Source of the DNA: Thermococcus sp.
GTDB lineage: Archaea; Methanobacteriota_B; Thermococci; Thermococcales; Thermococcaceae
Direction of reading: 5' to 3'
Length of the DNA stretch: 64,000 bases
Assembly (NCBI RefSeq): GCF_026988555.1
Contig: NZ_JALSLB010000062.1
Location: forward strand, 1 to 64,000
In this document: piece by piece, positions 39,403 through 46,811 of the stretch
Position numbering within the stretch: position 1 is the first letter of the stretch
Layout: each line of letters opens with the position of its first letter
Notes under the pieces: generated by a model
The model's database searches: none
What the model was told of the DNA's origin: nothing
What the model saw: only the letters and a program-made list of their open reading frames with translations
Made by a program: the position numbers and the translations under genes

Positions 39403-40155
39403 ATGATGGATAGTGGAATCAAGGTGACTCTTGTCAACTATACAAAAAAACCCCTTGAAACTGTCACATGGGCGGCATTGATAAGCTACTGGGAAGACTG
39501 GGAGAGCGGGGCCTTCAAGAGGATGGCTGAGAAGGACGTCGAGATGCACCTGCCGAGGATCCTTGGATATGGGCATGAGTCCATTCTGGAGCACGCGGTT
39601 CTGACCTTTGCAATTGAGGGATGCTCTCGCGTTTGTTCGCACCAGCTTGTTCGTCATAGACTTGCAAGTTACACCCAGCAGTCACAAAGATATATAAAAT
39701 TAAACCCTAAAGACATCGAGGAAACATTTATAATTCCAGAGAGTGTTAAAGAAAACCCCGAGCTCTACGAAAAGTGGAAAAAGCTGATGCGCGAAGCCAT
39801 TGAGCTTTACGATGAGAGCCACAAAGCGGGAATCCACCAGGAAGACGCGCGTTTTGTACTTCCCCAGGCGGTGAGGACGAAGATCGTTGTGACGATGAAC
39901 TTTCGTGAGCTCAAGCACTTCCTCGGCCTCCGTGCATGCGAGCGGGCGCAGTGGGAGATAAGGGAAGTCGCATGGAAGATGCTGGAGGAGATTGCAAAGA
40001 ACGAGGAGCTGAGGCCGATCATAAAATGGGCAAAACTCGGGCCACGCTGCATCCAGATTGGTTACTGCCCCGAAGGGAAATTAATGCCCTCAGGGTGTTG
40101 GAAAAGGACAAAAGAAAAGTGGAAAACCCTGCTGAGTTCTAAACCAACGGTTTAA
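39403..40155 (+). CDS. thyX: Flavin-dependent thymidylate synthase
   Basis: ThyX makes dTMP using FAD, NADPH and methylenetetrahydrofolate (or an archaeal pterin). The 250-residue protein has the signature RHRLASYTQQSQRY (RHRxxSxxxxSxR), plus LGYGHESILEHAVLTF and NFRELKHFLGLRACERAQWE. The start is one of two adjacent ATGs (39403, 39406) after GGTGACG. The in-frame extension to 39346 has no ribosome site. The C-terminus KRTKEKWKTLLSSKPTV is longer than the catalytic core and basic. A stretch around 39680-39740 is AT-rich compared with its surroundings. Confidence 0.96.
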   Translation: MMDSGIKVTLVNYTKKPLETVTWAALISYWEDWESGAFKRMAEKDVEMHLPRILGYGHESILEHAVLTFAIEGCSRVCSHQLVRHRLASYTQQSQRYIKLNPKDIEETFIIPESVKENPELYEKWKKLMREAIELYDESHKAGIHQEDARFVLPQAVRTKIVVTMNFRELKHFLGLRACERAQWEIREVAWKMLEEIAKNEELRPIIKWAKLGPRCIQIGYCPEGKLMPSGCWKRTKEKWKTLLSSKPTV

Positions 40156-40202
40156 GAAAGGCTTTTCTTGAGAGTCAATTTATTAAAAACCGGTGAGAAC
40201 CA

Positions 40203-40899
40203 GTGAAAACCAAAAGCTGTGAAGTCCCAATCTCACATCCTTGGGAGAGCCTTCGGATGGTCCTTGGAGAGCCGGAGAAAACACTTCCATTTTTCCCGTA
40301 TTTTGAGAGCGTGCACGGTGATGTGGTGCGCTTCAAGGTTCCCAAGTTCATCTTCAACTTCGGCTATGAGTTCAGACTCACCGTTGGGTTTCAGGATAAA
40401 AAGGCCATCTACACTTTCACAGGTAACAGGGGCATCCTGACGATCACGTTTGAGATGGTGGGCGAGGGACTCCGCGTCACCGCCAGCTGGGCCGGTTTCG
40501 GTGAGACTTTCATGGGCAGGCCCCCTTGAGAGGTTTGCCAAGGGAATAGCTGAGGCAATAAAGGATTTCTGTGAAGCGCAGGTTAGTTGTCCCGTTGCGG
40601 AGATATTGGAGGAGAGGGGCGTGGTTGAAAACATCTCTCCAAAAACCGCACCTGCCCTGATAAAGCGCATAGCCTGGGAGCTTAACGGAGTGGACTTTAC
40701 AATGGAGGGGCGAGCTGCGGATGGTACTCTCCTATCTGTGAGAATTCAGGATGAGAAGCTGGTGGAACTGAAGGTGAGCGATTCAAAAGGGAAAGCTTCC
40801 ACAATAGAGGCCGACGTTTCCATTCTGGAGCTCGATGAGGCCCTCTTTCACGACCTGCCTCTGAACAAGAAGTTTGAGATAGTGGTGAGAAGACTCTGA
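40203..40899 (+). pseudogene. Frameshifted gene, possibly SRPBCC/START-like (poly-C indel)
   Basis: Two plus-strand frames abut: 40203-40529 (108 residues) and a second frame to 40899. Removing one C from the C5 run at 40521-40525 joins FMGRPL to ERFAKGIAEAIKDF and gives one protein of about 231 residues. The first part begins EVPISHPWESLRMVLGEP and is rich in beta strands like a START/SRPBCC domain; the second ends with SILELDEALFHDLPLNKKFEIVVRRL. The GTG-less start ATG is not seen at 40203 (GTG); it reads from GTGAAAACC. Either a sequencing slip, phase variation or real inactivation. Function unknown. Confidence 0.75.
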
Positions 40900-40902
40900 G
40901 AC

Positions 40903-41403
40903 CTAAACTTTTTCTTTCTTAACTATCCGGTCTATAGCCCCTTTCAGCTCGTAGTAGGCTTCATGCAGTGATTCTGGAATGACTTTGGTGTTCGCTATCA
41001 CGGGCATGAAGTTGGTATCCCCGTTCCACCTTGGAACGATGTGGAGGTGGACGTGATCGTCTATTCCGGCCCCCGCGACACGGCTGAGGTTCACACCCAT
41101 ATTGAAACCGTCCGGGTTCATAACATCCTTGAGAGCCTCTATAACGAGCTGCGAGAGTTTCATAATCTCGAGCAGTTCATCGTCGTTTAGGTCTTCCCAT
41201 TTCCCCACGTGCCGATACGGTGCTATCATCACGTGGCCGGGGTTGTAGGGGTAGTTATTCATGATTATGAAGCTGTGTTCTCCCCTGTAAAGAATGAGCC
41301 TTTCATCGTCTCGATGCTCCTTGGGGAAGTCACAGAATATACAGCCGTTGTGTTTGGGTGAGCGTATATATTCAATTCTCCACGGTGCCCATAGCCGTTT
41401 CAT
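40903..41403 (-). CDS. HIT family hydrolase/phosphorylase
   Basis: 166 residues with the histidine triad DDHVHLHIVPRW, an N-terminal zinc-type pair CIFCDF and the Fhit/GalT-like segment NNYPYNPGHVMIAPYRHV. HIT proteins hydrolyse or transfer nucleotidyl groups; the CxxC plus MKRLWAPWRIEYI start resembles the ATP adenylyltransferase/AP4A phosphorylase-like branch. The ATG at 41403 follows GGTGG. Its 3' end faces the frameshifted gene with only 3 nt between stops. Confidence 0.92.
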   Translation of the reverse strand: MKRLWAPWRIEYIRSPKHNGCIFCDFPKEHRDDERLILYRGEHSFIIMNNYPYNPGHVMIAPYRHVGKWEDLNDDELLEIMKLSQLVIEALKDVMNPDGFNMGVNLSRVAGAGIDDHVHLHIVPRWNGDTNFMPVIANTKVIPESLHEAYYELKGAIDRIVKKEKV

Positions 41404-41444
41404 CTTCACCACCGATGGGAGGTGGGGACCGAGTTTAAAAACTT

Positions 41445-42377
41445 TTAGAGCTTCATCCCTGAGAACATAAGCACCAGGTAGAGGAAGTAAACCGCGAGGA
41501 AGTAAATCCCTATTGGCCTTCCCAATCCGTGAGTCCGCCTTAGGGAGGCCGTCATTGGGAGCATCACGGCGAGCACTAGGGCCACTGTCAAAGCCGATGC
41601 ACCCGTTTGAAGGGGCCGTATGACCGAGGCTATCCCCAGAACCACGAGGGCGTTCATTATATCTGCCCCGATTATGTTGCCCACACTTATACTACCCCTG
41701 CCCCTCACCGCCCCGTACATTGCGTTCGTCATCTCAGGTAGGGATGTCCCGATGGCCACTATGGTCGCTCCTATTACGAAATCCGAGATTCCCATAGCCT
41801 CCGCTATGTTCTCACCACCGTAAACAACCATCTTTGCCCCTGTAACAAGGATCAGGCCAAGGAACAGCAGTATCGCATAATCTAGGAGGGTTGCGTCTCC
41901 CCGTACGCTCCCGCCGTTTTCGTCTCTGGCATGCTTCTTAATGAGCCACTTCAGATAAATCACGTAGCTGCCCAGGAGTATAATCCCGTCAAACCTGGAA
42001 AGAACACCATCCGCAGATAGGAGCATTACCAGGAAGAACGACATCAGCATTATCAGTGAGTTCTCGTACGCGGCTCTGGTCGCTTTGAGGGGCCGTGCCA
42101 GGGCGGCAAGGCCTAATATCAGGGCGATGTTGGCGAATATGCTTCCTAGTGCATTCCCCAGGGCCATGCCGGTCAGCCCCTGATAGCTGGCCACGGCACT
42201 CGTTATGAGTTCGGGAAGTGTGGTTGCGAGGCTTATGAGAACTATGCTTATGACGAGGGTGGAAATACCGGCCTTCCGGGCTACCTCCACTATCTTGTCC
42301 GAGAGCATGTCCCCTGAGACCACCAGGAGCACGAGTCCTATGACTATCGCCATGACCCACAGCACCGCTTCTATCAT
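41445..42377 (-). CDS. Calcium/sodium:cation exchanger family protein (CaCA)
   Basis: 310 residues, ten transmembrane segments in two inverted halves. The alpha repeats are SLATTLPELITSAVAS with GNALGSIFANIALILG, and AIGTSLPEMTNAMYGAV with GNIIGADIMNALVVLG. This is the YrbG-like prokaryotic exchanger pattern. A charged loop (HARDENGGSVRGD) separates the halves. It would exchange calcium or another cation for sodium or protons. Divergent from apgM with about 120 nt between starts. Confidence 0.93.
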   Translation of the reverse strand: MIEAVLWVMAIVIGLVLLVVSGDMLSDKIVEVARKAGISTLVISIVLISLATTLPELITSAVASYQGLTGMALGNALGSIFANIALILGLAALARPLKATRAAYENSLIMLMSFFLVMLLSADGVLSRFDGIILLGSYVIYLKWLIKKHARDENGGSVRGDATLLDYAILLFLGLILVTGAKMVVYGGENIAEAMGISDFVIGATIVAIGTSLPEMTNAMYGAVRGRGSISVGNIIGADIMNALVVLGIASVIRPLQTGASALTVALVLAVMLPMTASLRRTHGLGRPIGIYFLAVYFLYLVLMFSGMKL

Positions 42378-42454
42378 TCACGTCCCCACGGCAACATCGG
42401 GACGGCATTTAATAATCTTTTGGAGGCCCTTCTCTGCGGGTTCACAGGGGGTCA

Positions 42455-42468
42455 GAAAGCTTTTAACC
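42455..42468 (+). promoter_or_regulatory. TATA box of apgM
   Basis: gaaagcttttaacc lies about 31 nt before the ATG at 42499. Confidence 0.5.
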
Positions 42469-42498
42469 AATCCGTGGTATTCACCTGCGGTGATAGGC

Positions 42499-43734
42499 AT
42501 GAGGCAGAGAAAGGGACTTCTCATAATCCTCGACGGCCTCGGGGACAGACCAGTTGAGGAATTCGGCGGTAAAACACCCCTGGAGCATGCTAACACTCCG
42601 AACATGGATAAACTCGCCAAAATGGGGATCCTCGGCCAGCAGGACCCGATAAAGCCAGGCCAGCCGGCCGGAAGCGACACTGCCCACCTGAGCATCTTCG
42701 GCTACAATCCTTACGAGGTCTACCGTGGGAGGGGCTACCTCGAAGCCATGGGTGTTGGCCTCGACCTGAGCGAGGACGACCTGGCATTCCGCGTCAACTT
42801 CGCGACCATTGAGGAAGGGATAATCACTGACAGACGTGCTGGCAGGATAAGCACGGAAGAAGCTCACGGGCTGGCGAGGGCCATTCAGGAGAATGTTAAA
42901 ATTCCAGTCGAGTTCATCTTTGCCGGAGCCACGGGGCACAGGGCCGTCCTCGTCCTCAAAGGAATGGCCGCGGGCTATCACGTCGGTGAAAACGACCCTC
43001 ACGAGGCGGGGAAGCCACCGCACAGATTCACCTGGGAGGACGAGGAGAGCAGGAAAGTTGCCAAGATCCTCGAAGAGTTCGTTGAAAAAGCGCATGAAGT
43101 CCTTGAGAGTCATCCAATCAATGAGAAGCGCAGGAAAGAGGGCAAGCCCGTTGCCAACTACCTCCTCATCCGCGGTGCAGGAACCTATCCGGATATACCA
43201 ATGAAGTTCACCGAGCAGTGGAGGGTCAAAGCAGGGGCGGTCATAGCGGTCTCACTCGTCAAGGGCGTTGCTAGGGCGATAGGCTTTGACGTCTACACAC
43301 CGGAGGGGGCAACAGGTGAGTACAACACCGACGAGATGGCCAAGGCAAGGAAGGTGGTTGAGCTGCTCAGGGACCACGACTTTGTGTTCCTCCACTTCAA
43401 GCCGACCGATGCCGCGGGTCACGACAACAACCCGAGGCTCAAGGTCGAGATGATAGAGAAGGCCGACAGGATGATCGGTTACATCGTCGAGCACATCAAC
43501 CTCGACGATGTCGTGATAGCGATAACGGGCGACCACAGCACGCCATGCGAGGTCATGAACCACAGCGGCGACCCGGTTCCCCTCCTCATAGCGGGCGGTG
43601 GCGTCAGGGCCGACTACACCGAGAGCTTCGGCGAGCGTGAGTGCATGCGCGGCGGTATAGGAAGGATTAAGGGCCACGACATAGTGCCGGTAATGATGGA
43701 CCTCATGAACAGAAGCGAGAAGTTCGGGGCTTAG
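42499..43734 (+). CDS. apgM: 2,3-bisphosphoglycerate-independent phosphoglycerate mutase (archaeal type)
   Basis: Interconverts 3- and 2-phosphoglycerate in glycolysis and gluconeogenesis. The 411-residue alkaline-phosphatase superfamily protein has the metal-binding start LLIILDGLGDRP, the catalytic serine region PAGSDTAHLSIFGY, KPTDAAGHDNNPR and ITGDHSTPCEVMNHSGDPVP. The ATG at 42499 follows GGTGAT. The in-frame extension to 42205 runs antisense to the exchanger gene. Its last 4 nt overlap the stop of the convergent small membrane gene. Confidence 0.97.
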   Translation: MRQRKGLLIILDGLGDRPVEEFGGKTPLEHANTPNMDKLAKMGILGQQDPIKPGQPAGSDTAHLSIFGYNPYEVYRGRGYLEAMGVGLDLSEDDLAFRVNFATIEEGIITDRRAGRISTEEAHGLARAIQENVKIPVEFIFAGATGHRAVLVLKGMAAGYHVGENDPHEAGKPPHRFTWEDEESRKVAKILEEFVEKAHEVLESHPINEKRRKEGKPVANYLLIRGAGTYPDIPMKFTEQWRVKAGAVIAVSLVKGVARAIGFDVYTPEGATGEYNTDEMAKARKVVELLRDHDFVFLHFKPTDAAGHDNNPRLKVEMIEKADRMIGYIVEHINLDDVVIAITGDHSTPCEVMNHSGDPVPLLIAGGGVRADYTESFGERECMRGGIGRIKGHDIVPVMMDLMNRSEKFGA

Positions 43735-44024
43735 GTCGGTCTGCCCTTTGTTCCTTTTTTCACCATTAGGTAGATGGACATCGGGAGAAGGGTCAGCGCG
43801 AAGGCCCATATCACCGCGGCGTAGAGGGCCGCGTCGATTCTGCCCCGTCTCAGAAGAAAGGTTAGTGCCCCAAGGGTTACGAGGTAAGCGCCCAGCTCCA
43901 GCGTGAAGATCCAAGAAACCCTTGAGGTTTTTCCAGTATAGGATAGCTTCTGCCGGACTTCAGCCACAAGGTAAACAACACCCATAACTATGGCCAGCAG
44001 GACTGATATCCCTCCCCAGTCCAT
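43731..44024 (-). CDS. Small membrane protein, unknown function
   Basis: 97 residues with three transmembrane segments (ISVLLAIVMGVVYLVAEV, WIFTLELGAYLVTLGALTFLL and YAAVIWAFALTLLPMSIYLMV) and a basic tail KKGTKGRPT. No family recognised. The ATG at 44024 follows GGGGGAGACCTG. A TATA-like cttttttacttaaaac lies upstream on the minus strand around 44050-44064. It overlaps the stop of apgM. Confidence 0.75.
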   Translation of the reverse strand: MDWGGISVLLAIVMGVVYLVAEVRQKLSYTGKTSRVSWIFTLELGAYLVTLGALTFLLRRGRIDAALYAAVIWAFALTLLPMSIYLMVKKGTKGRPT

Positions 44025-44078
44025 CAGGTCTCCCCCGTACTGCCTGACCTTTTTTACTTAAAACGTTTCCCGACCAAA

Positions 44079-44090
44079 AACTTTATAAAC
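44079..44090 (+). promoter_or_regulatory. TATA box of the DUF2202 gene
   Basis: aactttataaac is a clear TATA box 50-61 nt upstream of the ATG at 44140. Confidence 0.6.
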
Positions 44091-44139
44091 CAGGCATGCA
44101 TATGTAATATTGAACTTACACATGAAGAGGTGAAGATAC

Positions 44140-44949
44140 ATGAGGAAAAAGTTGGTTGGATTTGGGTTGCTGGTGCTGGGCCTCTTCGGTCTGGTGATTG
44201 GGGGGGCTGCTGCATACAGGGGTACCCTCTGGCCAAATCCGGAGGCACCGCAGACATATGCGGATGAATACAGCGCCCCACTGAGCGATGACGAGGCCAG
44301 CGGGCTTATTTACATGGTCGAGGAAGAGAAGCTCGCGAGGGATGTTTACCTGACGCTCTACAACGAAACGGGTCTTGAAGTCTTCGAGCGCATCGCCGAG
44401 AGCGAGCAGACCCATATGGATGCCGTGCTCTCATTGATAGGGAAGTACAACCTGACGGCTCCGGCGACGCTCGATCAGGTTGGTGTTTTCCAGAACGAGG
44501 AACTCCAGAGTATCTACAACCAGCTCGTTGAGCAGGGAAGCCGGAGTGAAGTTGACGCTCTAAAGGTTGGGGCCCTGATAGAGGAAACCGACATCAAAGA
44601 CCTCGAGAACTGGACCGCCCAGACCGACAACGAGGACATCAGGGGGGTCTACAGCCACCTAATGGCGGGTAGCGAGAACCACCTGCGGGCCTTTACGGCT
44701 CAGCTTGATGCCCGGGGAGTTAGTTATACCGCTCAGGTACTCCCACAGGGGCAGGTTGACGAGATACTCAGCGAAGAGAACGGACACGGAAAGATGAGGG
44801 GAGAAGGCCACCGTATGGCGGGTAGAGACGATGGTACCGGGAACCACAGGGGAATACACGGAGAGAGCAGTGCACGCGGTACCCGTGGTGGGGGCATGAA
44901 CGGCCCTAAAGGTGAATGTGGTGGAAGTGGAAGGGGCTTCCGCGGCTGA
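44140..44949 (+). CDS. Secreted DUF2202 ferritin-like protein
   Basis: 269 residues. An N-terminal signal/anchor (LVGFGLLVLGLFGLVIGGAAAY) leads to a helical DUF2202 domain (about 45-205) with possible diiron ligands: EEEKLARDVYLTLYNE, ESEQTHMDAV, EETDIKDLENW and GSENHLRAFTAQLD. DUF2202 is a member of the ferritin-like superfamily. The last 55 residues are rich in Gly, His, Arg and Met, which may bind metal ions. Likely acts outside the cell in metal or peroxide handling; that is inference. The ATG follows GAGGTG. A short inverted repeat follows the stop. Confidence 0.9.
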   Translation: MRKKLVGFGLLVLGLFGLVIGGAAAYRGTLWPNPEAPQTYADEYSAPLSDDEASGLIYMVEEEKLARDVYLTLYNETGLEVFERIAESEQTHMDAVLSLIGKYNLTAPATLDQVGVFQNEELQSIYNQLVEQGSRSEVDALKVGALIEETDIKDLENWTAQTDNEDIRGVYSHLMAGSENHLRAFTAQLDARGVSYTAQVLPQGQVDEILSEENGHGKMRGEGHRMAGRDDGTGNHRGIHGESSARGTRGGGMNGPKGECGGSGRGFRG

Positions 44950-44974
44950 TGCCCCTTTTGCATCTTCATTTTGA

Positions 44975-44989
44975 TGGAGAGAATCTCCA
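44975..44989. promoter_or_regulatory. Inverted repeat next to the regulator's TATA box
   Basis: tggaga-gaa-tctcca is a perfect 6+6 inverted repeat with a 3-nt spacer, 6 nt upstream of the TATA-like aagcttttattc (44996-45007). Its place between the DUF2202 stop and the regulator promoter makes it a possible operator; a hairpin at the end of the DUF2202 mRNA is the alternative. Confidence 0.45.
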
Positions 44990-45061
44990 GCGGAAAGCTT
45001 TTATTCTCCTACTTCCTTACTTATGCAGAGCTTCGCTTACACGTACGTCGGTGTGATGATC

Positions 45062-45358
45062 ATGGTTCAGAGCATCACCGAACTTGTGGCAGTAGGGGAG
45101 GCCCTCTCAAACCCGGTTAGGGTCAAGGTACTGAGGATGCTCTGTGAAAAGGAGTGGTATGTCTATGAGATGGCCAAAGAGCTTGGTATATCACGACAAC
45201 TTTTGTATCTTCATCTTAAGAAGCTTGAAAAGGCTGGGCTGGTCGAGAGCGAACTTCGCCTTGAGCCCGGTGATCCCAGGGCCAAGAAGTACTACAGGGC
45301 AAAGCGATTCAGGATCGTTCTCGACAACGACGTGATAAAACGCTTGGGGGAGGTTTGA
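45062..45358 (+). CDS. ArsR-like winged-helix transcriptional regulator
   Basis: 98 residues from the ATG at 45062, preceded by GGTG; ATGs at 45023 and 45056 are possible. The wHTH spans residues 5-75: VGEALSNPVRVKVLRMLCEKEWYVYEMAKELGISRQLLYLHLKKLEKAGLVESEL, then a wing with PRAKKYYRAKRFRIVLD. There are no metal-binding cysteines. It overlaps no other gene but is followed after 22 nt by a small membrane coiled-coil gene, so the two are probably co-expressed. Targets are unknown; the inverted repeat at 44975 is a candidate. Confidence 0.87.
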   Translation: MVQSITELVAVGEALSNPVRVKVLRMLCEKEWYVYEMAKELGISRQLLYLHLKKLEKAGLVESELRLEPGDPRAKKYYRAKRFRIVLDNDVIKRLGEV

Positions 45359-45380
45359 AATGCCTTGGGGAGGTGAGCAT

Positions 45381-45569
45381 ATGCAGACCCCTAGTGGATG
45401 GATAAGCATAATCCTTGGTTTGATAATCCTCGTGGTGCTTGGCTTTGCTTTTTACCAAGTTAACAAGACGATGAACGACTTCAAGGTGGAGCTTGAAAGG
45501 CTGAAGGGTGTTCTCGAGGAGACAAGAAAGAACACCGAAGAAGTGAAAAGGAAGCTCGAAGAGGTCTAA
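45381..45569 (+). CDS. Small membrane-anchored coiled-coil protein
   Basis: 62 residues from the ATG at 45381, after GGAGGTGAGCAT. One transmembrane helix (WISIILGLIILVVLGFAFYQV) is followed by a continuous coiled coil (DFKVELERLKGVLEETRKNTEEVKRKLEEV). No family recognised; the length and build recall small accessory subunits. It lies in an apparent operon with the ArsR-like regulator. The upstream ATG at 45360 would overlap the regulator stop and lacks a ribosome site. Confidence 0.78.
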   Translation: MQTPSGWISIILGLIILVVLGFAFYQVNKTMNDFKVELERLKGVLEETRKNTEEVKRKLEEV

Positions 45570-45581
45570 ATTATTACCTTA

Positions 45582-45833
45582 TCATGACCTCAGAACCTTA
45601 ACCTCATTTTTAAACATGTCCCAGTTAAGACCCAGGTGAATCGCAATTAGACTCAGCATGATGAGCCCATATTTCGACTTTAGTTTTAATAGCTCTAACC
45701 CCCTCATGCCTAGGAAAGAACCCTGCTTTACTGCCATCACTTCACCGATTGTGAGAAATACTGCCCCAATGTACACCGCTATCAATATGGACGAAAGCAC
45801 AGCCTTGGTTTTCACCTTTGTTTTCGCGTTCAT
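45582..45833 (-). CDS. Small two-helix membrane protein, DUF4405-like
   Basis: 83 residues from the ATG at 45833, which follows GGTGG. Two transmembrane helices (AVLSSILIAVYIGAVFLTI and KYGLIMLSLIAIHLGLNWDMF). The second has the HxxxxW-type pattern of DUF4405, where a histidine in a membrane helix may ligate heme. That match is short, so the family is tentative. A TATA-like ctaatataaatt lies upstream near 45890-45902 on the minus strand. It faces the coiled-coil gene convergently with 12 nt between. Confidence 0.7.
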   Translation of the reverse strand: MNAKTKVKTKAVLSSILIAVYIGAVFLTIGEVMAVKQGSFLGMRGLELLKLKSKYGLIMLSLIAIHLGLNWDMFKNEVKVLRS

Positions 45834-45889
45834 ACATCTACCACCGTTGGTATGACAGGGGTCACTCATTTAAAACAATTTTGGTCCGC

Positions 45890-45902
45890 CAATTTATATT
45901 AG
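45890..45902 (-). promoter_or_regulatory. TATA box of the DUF4405-like gene
   Basis: Read on the minus strand, cctaatataaatt is a full TATA element about 57 nt upstream of the ATG at 45833. Confidence 0.45.
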
Positions 45903-45986
45903 GAGGGGCTAAGGTTATCTCTATATTTTAGCGTTTAGACCGAAACTTTAAAGAGGTGGAACGCTTTAATTTTATTTGGTGATAGC

Positions 45987-46811
45987 GTGGTTGTGAAGGA
46001 GTTGAAGGTTCTTGGGGGCTATAGGGTAACGGCCATTGGTATGGGGACGTGGGGCATAGGCGGCTACGAGAGGCCCGATTATTCCTACGATAGGGAGAGC
46101 GTCGAGGCCCTGAGATATGGTCTGGAGCTAGGAATTAACCTCATCGATACGGCAGAGTTCTACGGTGCTGGCCACTCCGAGGAGCTCGTGGGCGAGGCGA
46201 TTAGGGGCTTTGAGAGGGGAGAGATTTTCATAATCAGCAAGGTATGGCCGAGTCACTTCAGTTATAACGAGGCGAAGAATGCCGCGAGGGCAAGCGCGAA
46301 GAGACTTGGTACTTACATAGACCTCTACCTCCTCCACTGGCCCGGTGAGGACTGGGGGAAGATAGAAGAGACCCTCCACGCTTTGGAGGAACTCGTTGAT
46401 GAAGGATTGATTCGTTACATAGGCGTCAGCAACTTTGACCTTGAGCTTCTGAAACGCTCCCAAGAGGCCATGAGGAGGCACGAGATAGTCGCCAATGAGG
46501 TGAAGTACTCCCTGAAGGACAGGTGGCCCGAGACGAGTGGATTGCTCGACTACATGAAGCGCGAAAAAATAGCGCTCATAGCCTACACCCCCCTCGAAAA
46601 AGGCTCGCTCGCGAGGAACTCCTGCTTGGGGGAAATTGGAAAGAAGTACGGGAAGACCTCGGCCCAGGTCGCCCTCAACTACCTCATCTGGGAGGAGAAC
46701 GTTATAGCCATTCCGAAGGCTGGCAGAAGGGAGCACGTCGAGGAGAACGCCGGCGCGATGGGGTGGAGACTTTTAAGGGAAGATAGGGAGAAGGCAAGGG
46801 GGTGCGTCTGA
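45987..46811 (+). CDS. adhD: Aldo-keto reductase, AdhD-like alcohol dehydrogenase
   Basis: 274 residues of the AKR superfamily TIM barrel. Catalytic tetrad positions are visible: DTAEFYGAGHSEE (Asp and Tyr), ISKVWPSHFS (Lys) and LLHWPGEDWG (His). NAD(P)-binding C-terminal IPKAGRREHVEENAGAMGW is typical. It resembles the Pyrococcus furiosus AdhD aldo-keto reductase strongly in many segments recalled from that protein. It reduces ketones or aldehydes. The start is GTG at 45987, after GGTGAT. It overlaps the next gene (TGATG), so the two are translationally coupled. Confidence 0.94.
   Translation: MVVKELKVLGGYRVTAIGMGTWGIGGYERPDYSYDRESVEALRYGLELGINLIDTAEFYGAGHSEELVGEAIRGFERGEIFIISKVWPSHFSYNEAKNAARASAKRLGTYIDLYLLHWPGEDWGKIEETLHALEELVDEGLIRYIGVSNFDLELLKRSQEAMRRHEIVANEVKYSLKDRWPETSGLLDYMKREKIALIAYTPLEKGSLARNSCLGEIGKKYGKTSAQVALNYLIWEENVIAIPKAGRREHVEENAGAMGWRLLREDREKARGCV

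Noticed and set aside
42205-42498. N-terminal extension of apgM
   Set aside because: It lies antisense to the cation exchanger gene; the apgM TATA and ribosome site are downstream of it.
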